In this document: piece after piece, positions 22,432-33,672 of the stretch
Position numbering within the stretch: position 1 is the stretch's first letter
How the letters are laid out: every line of letters begins with the position of its first letter
NCBI GenBank assembly: GCA_028564705.1
Contig: JAPXFQ010000787.1
Span: 1,612,001-1,676,000, forward strand
Length of the DNA: 64,000 bases
Reading direction: 5' to 3'
DNA from: Apricaphanius iberus
Lineage: Eukaryota; Chordata; Actinopteri; Cyprinodontiformes; Aphaniidae
The notes under the pieces: model-generated
Database searches by the model: none
Told to the model about the DNA's origin: nothing
What the model saw: only the letters and a program-made list of their open reading frames with translations
Made by a program: the position numbers and the translations under genes

Positions 22432-22544
22432 TACAGTGGAACCCCGCCTCTTTTTGGTTAATGTTAGCAGCTATTTCTGTGGAAGCCAAAGCAAAAATCT
22501 GTCTATTAAAAGCTGGGTTTGGAACATGAAAAGGAAAGCAAAAT

Positions 22545-22815
22545 CAAGTTTATCTAGGTTGTAGTAACAACAATAAAAACATCATTCAAGCTGTTGGGTT
22601 GCCTGATTTGCTGCCGATATGTCCAGTGAGGAATATATTTTAGAGAAGTTTAACTGAACGCTGTTAGCAAAGTTAGCAAGTGAGTTAGTTTACCAGTCCA
22701 GGAGGGAAGTCGCCATTTCCACTTGTGTTTGATGCTTTGTAAATGTTTTATGTGGGTCCATCTAGTGTAAACTACTCGAGTTTCTGTTCTCTCCAGTCAC
22801 TCCTCTCCTGAGATG
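22545..22815 (+). repeat. Inverted repeat, left arm
   Basis: Read in reverse complement this pairs with 23950-24240. Shared blocks: 'acaacaataaa', 'gtccagtgaggaat', 'gttagcaaagtta', 'atgtgggtccatctagtgta' and 'tcctgaga'. Several gaps; identity is moderate. It is probably an inverted second copy of part of the dispersed repeat. Confidence 0.65.
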
Positions 22816-22823
22816 GATAACAA

Positions 22824-23347
22824 TCAGTACATTTACATGCATCTAAATCAAGCTTTTTGGAGTAACCAGAATAAGGGCTTGCTACCTGCTGTGAACAGAG
22901 TCCCAGTTTACATGTCTAGCTTCCAGCTACATTCAGGCAGTAAACTGAGGCTGACGGGAGTGAAAATTACGGACGAATGTTAAAGCATAATATTCACAGT
23001 AACAACACATTGCCCCTTTGTAAGTCCTAACATGCACTGATTGGCCACTTAGGTTTGTCTTAGACGCCACATTCCTCTTATAATAGTACTGTTGTTATTC
23101 CTGGGTTGCATTTCCGGCTCTCATAACTTCCTGAGGGGGTAAGCGAGTGCCGGTGGAGGCGGGGGGGCTGGTTGCAGAGAAGTAGGATTATGAATCGCAT
23201 TACCCGACTTAAGAAGCCGAGCTTCTGAAACTCCAGTTTGGTTCGACTCCAGCCAGACTAAGGTGTATAGATCCATATTGAAAGTCTGATTTCATTCGGA
23301 CTAAGGCAGTCATTTTAATTTCTCTTCCTGCATATAAATGTACTGAT
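22824..23347. mobile_element. MITE-like element, about 524 bp
   Basis: The left end TCAGTACATTTACATGCA and right end (reverse complement TCAGTACATTTATATGCA) match at 17 of 18. No transposase. It directly follows the left inverted arm. Target duplication is not evident, and superfamily is open. Confidence 0.65.
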
Positions 23348-23949
23348 TATCTCCAAGGCTCTAAGGCAGCTTCTAGACTTGCTGACTCCACTATTTTTTC
23401 CAGTACAAGCCAAGCTAGTGCTGACAATATAGTTGGATCATAGAGACTGTATCTGTCAAACCGCGGCCGCTACTGGCTGGTAGATGTAAACATAACATCA
23501 TTGTCATGCACGTTTTAAATGCACGTTTTAAATGTACATTTTATTCATATTTTAATTCAAATATAATTTTTTAGGAAATCTTTTACTTTCATTCTAGAAG
23601 CCCATTGGATGTATTTTTTATGTAGCTTTTTTTATGAAAATGTTCCATATACAACCTTTAACAGGTTTATTTCTTAGAGAATATCTAAAATATGTTTAAA
23701 AAAATGCAGCTTGGAAAGATGAAATACATAACTTTATTCTGCTTGACATGCTATTAACTGGTGTTTGCAGAGCAGCCAATACAGGAACACCATTTGCTTT
23801 TGTTGGTGCTGATTGGTTTTATTCCCCAGGAGTGGAAATAGGGAAGAGTGTAGATATTGGCTTCTGCAGTACTGCCAAGACGGTTTCCACTGTACCTATA
23901 GTTGCAGAGGGGGGGCAAACATCTTGCAACAGAGGGCCAGTGATGTTGT

Positions 23950-24240
23950 GTTCCGTCTCAGGAAAGAAGTGACCAGAGAAGAGCAGAAACTAGAGGAAAT
24001 TGAGGTGAAGTTTACACTAGATGGACCCACATAAAACACAGAATGAAACACACACAGACTTTCTCTCTGGATGGGTAAAATAATTCACTTTCTAACTTTG
24101 CTAACGCTAGGTTTCAGTTAAAGTCTTCTAAGATACATTCCTCACTGGACATGGTTGACGCTGGTCACTGGACGTATTGGCAGTGAACCAGGCAACTATA
24201 CAGCTGGAATTATTATTTTATTGTTGTAACTACAACCCAG
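23950..24240 (-). repeat. Inverted repeat, right arm
   Basis: Counterpart of 22545-22815. The two arms are about 1.1 kb apart. This arm lies within the insert that ends as dispersed repeat copy B. Confidence 0.65.
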
Positions 24241-24544
24241 ACACACTAGATCCTCCCATCATGTTCATATTCTATAGCCAAACTTTAAGATGTATTTTTT
24301 TTATGTAAATGACAAAATGACAAATACGTCATATTTATCTTATTAAAACATATCTAAAATTCATTTTTCAAATTATTTAGGATTAATGTCTGTAAAATAT
24401 ATTCTTCCTTCCTTGTATTTTGTCAGTGTGCCACTCCATGTTAATAATAGTTACTTAAGCTTATAACCTGCATTGTAACCTGCAAACTTTAAGGTAGTGT
24501 GATCTAGTCCAGTGTGGGATGTTTTGTAAATTGATGAAGTATCT

Positions 24545-24876
24545 GTGGTCTTATAAAGTATGTAAATGTAAATATGTTCGCAAATCTACTCTACATGACC
24601 TTTGTAGTTCCTTGTAAAAAAATGTTACACCTAATTTGTCATACTTCACTTTTAATGTAAGCACAATGCGTGAGGACTAAATGCAGCTCAGTAAATACTC
24701 ATCGGGCCCATTGACAAAAAGCATAATCAGTGGAATTATAGTTATATTGCACATTTAGCTGACTGAACAATGTTGACTTTTATGTAATGCCCAGAGCGAC
24801 CACCTGGTGGGTCAAATTGAACGTCTTGTGTGGCCAACATTGGCCCGCGGGCGCCACTATGGGCACCCCTGTATTA
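24545..24876. repeat. Dispersed repeat, copy B
   Basis: Homologous to the first 360 bases of the window. It ends GGGCACCCCTG at about 24876. A possible opposite end, CAGGAGTGG, lies near 23832 but is not a strong match, so the left border is uncertain. Confidence 0.6.
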
Positions 24877-25020
24877 ATGCATATTAAAGTACATTTGGTT
24901 CTTCAACTATCAAAAAGGGCAATTCTAGGTCTTTTTGGAGTGGTATTAAAATATTTGAGGATTTTTATACGATGGTGCTGGACAGTGGTGAAACAATATT
25001 GCAGTTACTAATGTGTGGCA

Positions 25021-26855
25021 TCTTGTTGTGTCATCATCCTAAATACTCAAAGTAGAATTAGCTTGGGTGTTTCTTTAATAGGCTTTTGAAAGTTTTTAAA
25101 TTTTGAAGTAATTTTCTGTTTTTTTTTTAAATCATTCTACATTTATAAGCGGTTAAAAAAATATCTTTGGTTCGTGTTTTCAAACGATACATATCGACAA
25201 AGCTATTCAGTGAACAATGAAAGGAATTTACTGCTGACCAAACCTTAATCAGTTGACAATCCATCTTAAAACAATCCATAGTGACAGGATTCAATGAAGG
25301 GTGGAAAGGGAAAATGGGGGCTAGATGCACTTAATGGAGTTCATCTCCCTCTGCCACCAATAACATTTTTGTGCTTTCAAAGAACAATGAATTATATATG
25401 CTATTGAATTTAGTCTGATGTAAAATACTCACCTTTAAAAAGGCTTCACAGAATTAAACACTCGCCTGATTTGGTTCGTTTTTCTTTAATCCTTCCTTTC
25501 AAAATAAAGTTGTGAAAAATGAAAAAAGTACATGGTGTTAAATTCCATATTTCTGAGGCCTCTATTAAAACAAAAAAGGAGCATCAATGATTCTTTTGGT
25601 ACTGTTTTGCAGCATTTCAATTTCGACTGCACCTTCCTTGAAATAGAAAGGCGGCTTGTTTTCTGTTCAAATTGTTATTCCTGAAATAGAACTGCACGAC
25701 GAGGCGCAAATGCTTTCTAGATAGGATGCTGTCTCCATGCTTGGTCAGTTTGACTTAAGTTAATGTGACAGTAGGAACAAACTAAACCAGAGGCATGTGT
25801 TTGAAGCTGCTATTACACCGCAGAGGTGCATTTGAGAAGAGCTTGTTTGTCTAGTCTGTATTTACCAACAATATATTGTCGGGCCCTTTATGGTATTCAG
25901 AGAAGACCTTAAGTGGACTTAAAAACATCAAAACGTGAGTAACACCAAGGCATAACGATGCAGTGTCAGCTTTTCTGATTTGGTTTGTGTTGCAAAAGAA
26001 ATGAACTGGTCAATAACTTGTTCAAGTGGCCTCCCAGTGGATTCCTCACCACCCAGGCTATTCTACATTCCTTTGGAACGCTAAAGCAAGTTAAAGCAAG
26101 TGAAAACACACAATGTGTTTGGAGAAATAGGCCGACATTGCTTGTGTTTACTTCCACGGAGCTCACCTATGTTTTTTCACTATTGAGCCCTTTTGACACT
26201 CATCAATTCTTCCTGATACTAGACGTAAAAAGATCGTTATTTTTAAAGAAAAATCTTTGTCATGCAAATGATTAGGACGTGTTCAGTTAAAATTTGGAAT
26301 ATTGTATGAAGTTAATTATTTTTTAAGGTAACTAAACTAATTATTTAGACTGATTACTCAGTTATTTCGAGCCTCTATTTCTCTATTTCTAACATATATC
26401 AAAAATCATAAATTCAGTGTCGCAGAAAATTTGAATATTTGGGAAAGCTTCAATAATATATTGAGAGAAAGTTGAGAGAAAATAAAAATGGGGTAGCAAA
26501 ATGTGCATGAGCAACAGTAATAACCGCAGACTTGTCAAGTAATTTTTTTATGGTTCCTTCTGCTGACAAGCTTGATAGTTAAGTTAATTTGACCGACCCA
26601 CACTGCCAGATGTACCAAAATCCGGTTCACTGATCATGGTGCTACTGTATTTGTTGGGTAGAAAACTTATATCATCATCAAGGAGAAGATTAGAGACAAG
26701 AACCAACAATGCAAGGCTGCTAGCAAAGAAACCTGGGCTTGGCAGAACAACAGCCTGGTTGCCTCCATGCCCTGGCTCATTCAAATTCAAAAATACTGGA
26801 TTGATCTCAGATGGAGGTTAAGTATTGTTGTAGCCCATACTAAATAATTCTTCAA
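25021..26855. other. No gene recognised
   Basis: No transposon end, tandem array or protein motif. The final 270 bases (26585-26855) hold short minus frames in line with the LINE that follows and may be its non-coding 3' part. Confidence 0.4.
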
Positions 26856-27051
26856 TTAGTTGTTGTAGATCATAATGGCTGTGGGGAGAAAGGATTTCAT
26901 GTAGCGGCCTGTGTTGCAGTGAAACTGAAGAAGCCTCAGACTGTAACTACAACTTCTGCAGGACAGTCTCATGAAGAGGATGCTCAGGGTTGTTTTTAAT
27001 TTTATGAAGAATCCTTCTTTGCATCATTATCTCCAGTTGTTCCCCAGTAGT

Positions 27052-27801
27052 TCAAAGAACAGAACTAGCCTTCTTCACCAGGTAGTTGAGCCTTTTCAAG
27101 GCTCTGATGCTGCTACCCAAACATATGATGGCTGGAGAGATTACACTCTCAACAACAAACTTGTAGTAGATTTGTAGCACCTTGCTGTAAAACTTTAAGG
27201 ACCTCAGCTCTCTCAAAAAGTAAAGTCTGCTCTGTCCCTTCTTATAGACTGCTTCACTGTTGATTCTCCAGTCAGGTTTGTTGTCCAGGTAAACGCTGAG
27301 GTATTTATACTCCTCAAAAACCTCCACTTTTTCTCCCATGATGAAGACAGTCTTTGACCTATCCCTGTTTCTTCTGAAATCTACAATCATCTCCTTTGTT
27401 TTGTTCACATTCAAGGTAAGATGATTGTTTCCACACCATGCCACAAAGCAGTCCACCAGCTCTCTGTATTCAGCTTCTTCTCCATCTCTGATACACCCGA
27501 CGCTTGCAGAGTCGTCTGAGTATTTCTGCAGATGACAGATCTCCGTCTTATACTGGAAGTTTGAGGTGTACAGAGCGAAAAGGAATGGTGAGAGTACAGT
27601 CCCTTGTGGTGCTCTTATGCTGCTGACCAGCTGGTTTGACACACAATCCTTCAGTCTCACAAACTGTGGTCTGTTTGTCAGGTAGTCATTGATCCAGCAG
27701 ATTGTTGAGGCCTCCACCTGTGTCTTCAGGAGTTTCTGACAAAGCAAATCAGGCTGAACTGAGTTAAATGCACTGGATAAATCAAATAATATGATTCTCA
27801 C
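27052..27801 (-). pseudogene. LINE reverse transcriptase core, 249-codon remnant
   Basis: Motif A is in FDLSSAFNSV, motif B in APQGTVLSPFLFALY, and motif C is YSDD (KYSDDSASVG) instead of the usual FADD/YADD. Downstream is AVYKKGQSRLYFLRELRS, a hallmark of fish L2-type elements. Both catalytic Asp of motif C are present, but the frame lacks fingers sequence and a C-terminus, and a frameshift separates it from the upstream part (27801-28050), so it is dead. Confidence 0.75.
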
Positions 27802-28050
27802 AGTGCTGCCTGCTTTGTCTAGATGACAGTAAGTTGGTTGAAGCAGGTTGATGATGGCATCTCCAATGCCAACTCCATGGTGATAAGCAAACTGCAGGGG
27901 GTCCTAATAGGTTTGAGTTTGCTTACTAAGATGGGGCAACATGAGTCTCTCCAGGACCTTCATGATGTGGGATGTCAGGGCAACAGTTCTATAGTCATTG
28001 ATGACTGATGGGTGAGTTTTCCTTGGTACTGGAACAAGGCAGGATGTCTT

Positions 28051-28305
28051 CTACAACACTGGAACCTTCTCCTGGGTCAGGCTAAGGTTTAAGAGGTGCT
28101 GCAGAATCCCACAGAGCTGCTCTGCACAGGTCTTCAGGACTCTGGGGCTGATACCATCTGGACCTGTAGCCTTGTTCCCGTTCAGTTTCTCCAACTGCCT
28201 CTTCACCTGACTTTTAGAGAAAGACAGGTGGGAGAGTGAGATAAAGGGGGTAGCAGTATCTCCTGACTTGGTTGAAGACACAGTTGTGGAAGTAGAAGAG
28301 TTCAT
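28051..28305 (-). pseudogene. LINE polyprotein segment before the RT core
   Basis: An 84-codon frame holds LEKLNGNKATGPDGISPR and KTCAEQLCGILQHL, the conserved entry region of L2/CR1 reverse transcriptases. It ends in a stop and the RT core resumes in another frame below 27801. It lies inside the LINE at 26856-29150. Confidence 0.7.
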
Positions 28306-29150
28306 GACTGAGGTGTGACAGGACAGGTGTGGGAAAGAGGAGAGTGAGATGTCTCTTTGGCTGGGGACAGGGCAGGAGGATGCTGAGCTTGTTCTTGAAC
28401 TGAATCTGTTGAAGAATGGGTTCAGTTCATTTGCCCTGTCAAGACTTCCATCTATCCAGTCCTACCTGTGCTTAGAGCCTGTGATCTTTTTCATTCTTGA
28501 CCCAGACATCTTTGAAATTGTTCCTATGTAGTTTTCTCTCTAGCTTATTCCTGTAAGCCCCATTGCTGTCTTTGATTTTGACTTTTAGTTGCTTCCAAAT
28601 ACTTCTTAATAACTCCTCATCTCCCTCCTTGAAGGCTCCTTTTCTTGTTTAGCAGTTCCTTCAGCTCATTTGCTATCCTGTGTTTGTTATTAGAATATCA
28701 TCTCACTGTTCTGGAGATGATGATGTTGTCCACACAAGTTTATGTAGTCAGTCACACACTCATGGCATTGATGTCCTCTCCATGTGGCTGACAAGGAGTC
28801 GTCCAGTTTCTGGACTCAAAACAACCCTGCAGGCCTTCTTCAGCTTCATGTGACCATTCTCAGTTCTTTTTGTCACAGGTTGCCTCTGAACAAGTGGTTT
28901 ATATTCTGAGCAGAAAAAATACAAGATTGTGATCTGATTGTCCCAGAGGAGGTCTTTGTTTGGACATATAAGCATCTTTTACATTTGCATAAAAAAATTC
29001 AAGGTCTTGTTTTGTCTTGTGGAGCAGCTGACAAACTGTTGAAATGTTAGGAGTGAGGAAGAGAGCGAGGCATGATTAAAATCACCAGAAATAACTGATC
29101 TCCTTGCCAATCTTGTGGCTTCTGCATTTCTGAGCCGACCTTGAACGTAT

Positions 29151-30139
29151 AGGGAGACATCTATTGGTGGTATGTGTTTATATCTTTAGCAGTGCATTCA
29201 GATTTGACTTTTATTGGTATAGACATTGCCAGTGGTTACAGAATCTCATCTTGGTATCTCAATATATTGAGTATGCCTCCTTTTATGCAACACCTCATTT
29301 TTTCCATTGAATGAGTTGCTGCAGTGGTTGACAGTATATCGGTGTGGCCTTCACATTCAAGTCCGCTGGTTAAGTTACAAAGGTCTTTTCCTTTCATATC
29401 AAGCACAATTTAGGAGAATATACAGGGTCTCCAATGAAGTATATTGGGAATGTTGGATATCAACTGTTTCACCAATATCTGATATACAGATATAGGTCAA
29501 ATCTCAATTTCAAATCTTAAATTACTGATACCAATTTAAATACCACTGGTAGATGTCACCCTATACATTCAAGGTTGGCTCAAAAATGCAGAAGCGACAG
29601 GATATATTTAAAATTTTGCAGATGAAAATAAAAAATACCTGAGAAACTATACATCAGATCTGTCATATTTTGACATTTTACTTGAGAAGATAAGGAGATG
29701 AAGAGTTTGATGTATGATGTGCATGATATGAAAGTAGTTTTGAAAGTATTGAAGTTATTACAACTTGATCTGATCTGTGGTAAAAAAACAAAAAACAAAA
29801 CAATAATACCGATACTGAAATTGTGCAAATAATCTAAAAGTTATAAAAAGTCACTCGAATATCTTCCTGTGGGTTGATTCCACTTTAATGTCTGGCTGAG
29901 CCATACAGCTCCAAAGGTTTCCTCACTGAATTTACAAAAATCGTTATTTTTTTTTTGTGGTTGCAAACAAAAAGTGTGTTATGGGAAATAGAATAGTAAT
30001 GCGGAGAAACTCAACAAATACTAATGAGGCACCCTCAATATGTTTTACCCCATACTTTCTGCACATTTTTTGCATATTGGATGAAAACATCTCTGCTGGC
30101 AAATGTACAAACTCATTACCTTAACTTAGTGTTAGCTAT
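29151..30139. other. No gene recognised
   Basis: No domain or transposon end. A short oligo-A/C tract near 29786-29806 is simple sequence. Confidence 0.4.
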
Positions 30140-30312
30140 AAGGCATTGGTGTCTAGCTTCAGTCCCTCAAGGGGTGAAGTCCAACAAGCTTTAGATGCAT
30201 CTTTTCTCCAACACAGCTGCTTTAAATGGTCCAACTACCTCCTCAGCATGTCATCAAGTTCTACAGGGACCTGGTAATGAACCATCATCTGATTCAGGTG
30301 TGTTGAACCAGG
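30140..30312. mobile_element. hAT-type palindromic MITE fragment
   Basis: 'ggcattggtgtctagcttca', 'tccctcaagg', 'tccaacacagctg' and 'attcaggtgtgttgaacc' have the layout of a common fish hAT MITE whose ends read CAGTGGTGTCCAA and whose arms carry 'caacacacctgatt' and its inverse. Ends have decayed; the related copy at 46650 is better kept. Confidence 0.5.
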
Positions 30313-30780
30313 AAAATAATTAAAGCATGCAGAGTATCTGCACTTTAGACTTACTTTCCACACTGCTGTTAAAATGTGTTTTTTTCTAGACAAAACTCCC
30401 TTTGCCATTGTTTTTTTTATTTCAGGTCAGCCATGGAAACATTTTAAAGTTGTAAATAACTACTGGATGCATATCAGGTTTTCGGAATATCTGCACTCTT
30501 AGAACTGACTTTTTCTGACATTAAAACATGAGAGCAAATGTAAGATTGCCTCCCACAAAGAGTCTCTGAAATGTGTAGGTGAGCAGACAGCCAACAGAGC
30601 CCCATTTGCTTTGGCTTTTCTGCGCCAGCCCATTTTGAAAGCACGGCAGCACATTTACAGCATTAGTCACATCACTGCTCTTGTGTCTGCCTGACGGAGA
30701 ACATGCAGCGAGCCAGGCAGTCGACCCATTTCTTTCCCTTACCCCCTTCGTCTTCTCTCCGTTCCCCGCGACTCTCACCC

Positions 30781-30860
30781 TTTATAATAAGGTCAGCTGG
30801 GAAGCATTCACAGCAACATTCATTCACAGCAGAGATGGCGTGCTTTCGCGTTGCAGGTAA
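30781..30860 (+). promoter_or_regulatory. TATA-like box with downstream ATG and splice-donor match
   Basis: TTTATAATAA at 30781-30790, an ATG in a fair Kozak context (GAGATGG) at 30835, seven codons reading MACFRVA, then CAG/GTAAAT at 30854-30862. Spacing would suit a core promoter, short 5' UTR and tiny first coding exon ending in phase 1. The preceding 260 bp is GC-richer and repeat-free. Each signal alone is common by chance; only the combination is noteworthy. I cannot see a second exon. Confidence 0.22.
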
Positions 30861-30862
30861 AT

Positions 30863-31433
30863 GAAAACTCCCCCAGATCTCTGGTGTCGCATGAGTTGCA
30901 GAGTTGGAAAGGTGGGAGGGTTTTTATTGCTGTCTGTTCTCAGCACACTCATAAAAGCTGTTTACTCTGGTAAGTAGAAGATTCACAGTCCTTCATCAAC
31001 AATTTTTATTAAACCAGAATTTCCGGCATAGAGCACCGGGTAAGAGGTAGTTTTGGTCTAGGGTCAAAATTCAATGTCAAGATACCTTTAATTTTCCCAC
31101 TGCTAAACCCGCTGTCATTAGTTTTATTTGTGAAAGATCATGGATCATTTGTATGACTAAACTATTATTAATATTTGGTTAGCATTGCTAACAGAGGAGG
31201 CCTCATTTGGAAAGGAAGATGAGAACAGACATGGAGGCCGTATACTCGTAATAAAAACACGGTGTATTGTGATTGAGATAAAATAAGAATGATTACAGAA
31301 TTTTTGTTGAATATTTCAATTGTGTTTACACATTTGCCTCGTCAAACTTCCATGCTGTACCACTCTGATATTTAAAGAGTTCTTTCCTTTTCAAACCCAT
31401 TTCACATTTAAAAAGCTTACAGTTTATAGTTCA
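30863..31433. other. No gene recognised
   Basis: No repeat or coding motif identified. Confidence 0.4.
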
Positions 31434-31565
31434 TGGATGGATAGATGGATAGAAAAAAGGATGGAGGGAAGGAAAAATGGAGGTGGATGGTTAAATTGAT
31501 GAATAATTGGATGGATGGATGGATGGACAAACGAATGACAAGGGGATGAATAGATAAATGGAGAG
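31434..31565. repeat. Degenerate (GGAT)n array
   Basis: GGAT/GATG units, purest at 31509-31527, interspersed with GGAA and GATA variants. It could be the tail of an unrecognisable RTE-type element or a plain microsatellite. The 99-codon minus frame here (Ser/Pro/His rich) is low-complexity. Confidence 0.75.
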
Positions 31566-32028
31566 AAAAAGAAATGGAGGGGTTTTCAGTCATGGTTTTT
31601 GTGGAATGGGTAAGTTTAATAAAAAAAACGCTCTGCACGCCCCTAGTTGTACATTTGAACATTCTCAACATTCTCGCTTTGGACACTGACACAGCGGTAT
31701 TTATAAATAAACCCATGTTTATATTACTTGCTCTTTTGCCGCTGTCACATCTGAATTCCCCCTTATAGGGATAATAAAAAATTGTGCTATTCTAAGAAAA
31801 AAACTTTGATTATACTTTTTCAACATAACACCAATAATTACTGTATGTAAATATATATCTTTAGACAAGGAGAAACGTACTTGGCGCGAAGGCCCAGAAC
31901 CGCCAAGCCCACCCCAGACCAACCCAGGAGTATCACAGCCACCAGGCCTAAAGTCTATTCCATCAAATATGTGTCATACAAACTGATTTTATGTTTTATT
32001 GCATTTTATACCTTTAATATTATTAGTT

Positions 32029-32148
32029 TGCCTGCTTGATACTGCTAATGGTTCAATAAAAATAGCAAACAGGGAGGGAGAGAGTGGACATAAAAATGTA
32101 CGTAAGGTTGCAAATAAAAAAATCCAGTTAACTCTATCAAATGCATTT
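32029..32148 (-). pseudogene. L1-clade reverse transcriptase scrap
   Basis: A single minus-strand frame contains NAFDRVNWIFLF, then LCPLSPSLFAIFIEPLA. The first is motif A of L1-type polymerases, the second motif B and its flank. In intact elements dozens of residues separate them; here they are about eight apart, so an internal deletion has fused them. No other L1 sequence is visible nearby. Confidence 0.65.
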
Positions 32149-32236
32149 AAAGATAATATATTAGTTTGGATTTAGTTTAGATTTATATAAAAAAAAAAAC
32201 TTGGTGGAAAAATGTGTGCAGCTTTAAGCACACTAA

Positions 32237-33259
32237 CGCTGTGTCCACACTGAACGCGATAGGAGGGACAAAAAAGCGCGACACACGCCTAGCTGTTCGC
32301 GTGCACATTTGCACCTTGAAGTGTGAACAAAGTGAACTGGTCGCGCTTAAAATGTGGCATTTTCAGAATGCATCTGCCGGTGGATTATGGTCTCCGATCT
32401 GACGGAGAACAGAGTGGATTACGTGTTCGGCCTGGCCTCCGGTAGAGCTGGGACCACTGCATTGGTGGTTTGGTGAGCTACAGATACAGTCTAGCTACGG
32501 CGGAGGGATCCATAAACACCAGCGAGCCTCTCATAAACACAGGCTCCTCGCCGTCTGGAGAATGTGACCTGCTCGCCCAGTTTGTGCCGTGAAGGTACAA
32601 GCTTCGCCTGCCGAAACCCCAACTACATTTCTGAGCAGCTGTCCATCTGTCTGTGGTTCGTAAAAGTTTATAATATTTGAGCAGCGTGGAAAATGGTGCG
32701 GGAGCTGCTACCAGGAAACCAGGTGAGGAGGCCGTTTCAAGGCTCACTTCTAGGCCGAGAGGTGCTTTTACAGCAACGACGGCTCTTTTAAAAGCCACCC
32801 ACAAACCTCTTAAGAGCATTTCTGTCTAAATACTAAACCTATTTATAAAGTTTTGTTTTATTTCTGTCTCTCTATAGAAAACAGCTTGTGTCATGTAGCT
32901 CCGGGTGATTAGCCACGGTGGTTATCAGTATTTCCTCCATGTCCTGCTGAGGCTGGAGCTCCATGACAGTCACAGAATCACTGAAACTCTGTCCCCTGAT
33001 TGGTTGTCGCAGCGCGATTTGACGCTGGAGTTCAGATTTTTCCAACTCGAGCGATAGACGCCATGAGCGCGAATGCACAAAAGTAAAATGCAGCGCGAAT
33101 TTTCTATCGCATCTGTAGCACGAATTGTTTGCGCAAATCAGGCAGAAAAGCTTTTTTGCGATGCAAATCTGCTTCCCCAAGCTTCATCGCTCCTCCATTT
33201 TTTTTACATGTAAACCTGAAGCTCTAGTCGCTCCTATCGCGTTCAGTGTGGCCACAGTG
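32237..33259. mobile_element. PIF/Harbinger-like element, 1023 bp
   Basis: TAA stands on both sides (32234-32236 and 33260-33262). The left end CGCTGTGTCCACACTGAACG and right end (reverse complement CACTGTGGCCACACTGAACG) match at 17 of 20 and the similarity continues through 'cgataggag'. A 3-bp TAA target duplication fits Harbinger. It has lost the nuclease gene and retains only an accessory-gene remnant, annotated separately. A related copy lies at 35200-35615. Confidence 0.75.
32790..33180 (-). pseudogene. Possible MADF/Myb-like accessory protein remnant of Harbinger
   Basis: The minus frame starting at 33180 ends ILITTVANHPELHDTSCFL, then a stop, then in the same frame RDRNKTKLYK. A pattern of 'hydrophobic-x-V-x-x-xPxLaD-xxx-x-YRDRxxK' is that of the MADF-type DNA-binding domain found beside Harbinger nucleases. 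The stop falls where an aromatic residue is usual. The N-terminal part of the frame looks non-homologous. Assignment is by pattern only. Confidence 0.4.
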
Positions 33260-33479
33260 TAAGGATCTTGCCTACACAATTTTTGGACACGGAGGGCACT
33301 GACAGTGCAGCAGGGGAGATACCAAAATTGTGATTTTAAGCCACATTTTCAGACTTGTGGAGCATTGCATACACAGACGAACACAACCAACACACAAACC
33401 TCTTCCTCGTGACGTCTATAGGAACTGAGAATAAAAATGAGAATCTGATTAAAAATATGTTGCATTTAAGAATTGTGTT

Positions 33480-33672
33480 CATATGTATGTCTTCAGATTG
33501 TATTGTATTGTCTTATTGTCGCTTCTTGCTGCTTTTATTTAGTATTTATATTTTACTTTTTACTCTTATCTTGTTACAAATTTTATTTTTTTAACTATAT
33601 TTTTTGTCTATTTATGTGAAGCCTTAGGCTGATTAAAGCTTTATATAGATCAACATTGATTGATTGATTGAA
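33480..33672 (+). repeat. LINE-like 3' end with TGAT tail
   Basis: A T-rich stretch, 'tatttatgtgaagcctta' and a tail of four to five TTGA units at 33653-33670 have the form of a LINE 3' terminus. No coding part remains, so the family is unknown. Confidence 0.4.

Larger units (their letters stand above)
22434..25005. mobile_element. Tigger-like composite with nested inserts
   Basis: A TA followed by CAGTGGAACCCCGCC at 22434 matches Tigger-type ends. The segments 23705-23790 and 24885-25000 match, in order, the interior and right part of the well-bounded 405-bp Tigger MITE at 45383-45787. I infer one parent copy expanded by insertion of a MITE (22824-23347) and of the dispersed repeat copy B (ending about 24876). 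The right terminus is decayed. Borders of the composite are inference. Confidence 0.4.
26856..29150 (-). mobile_element. L2-like LINE (CR1/L2 group), decayed
   Basis: Reading the minus strand from 29150 down, endonuclease landmarks appear first: GDFNH at 29071-29086 and SDHNL at 28926-28943 (its catalytic His). Then comes the inter-domain region (28975-28760), the RT start (TGPDGISPR, near 28160) and the RT core. The order is that of an APE-type LINE polyprotein, about 2.3 kb surviving. Frameshifts and stops break it into at least five frames. Such LINEs nick the target with the endonuclease and prime reverse transcription there. The 3' end is indistinct near 26860. Confidence 0.78.
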
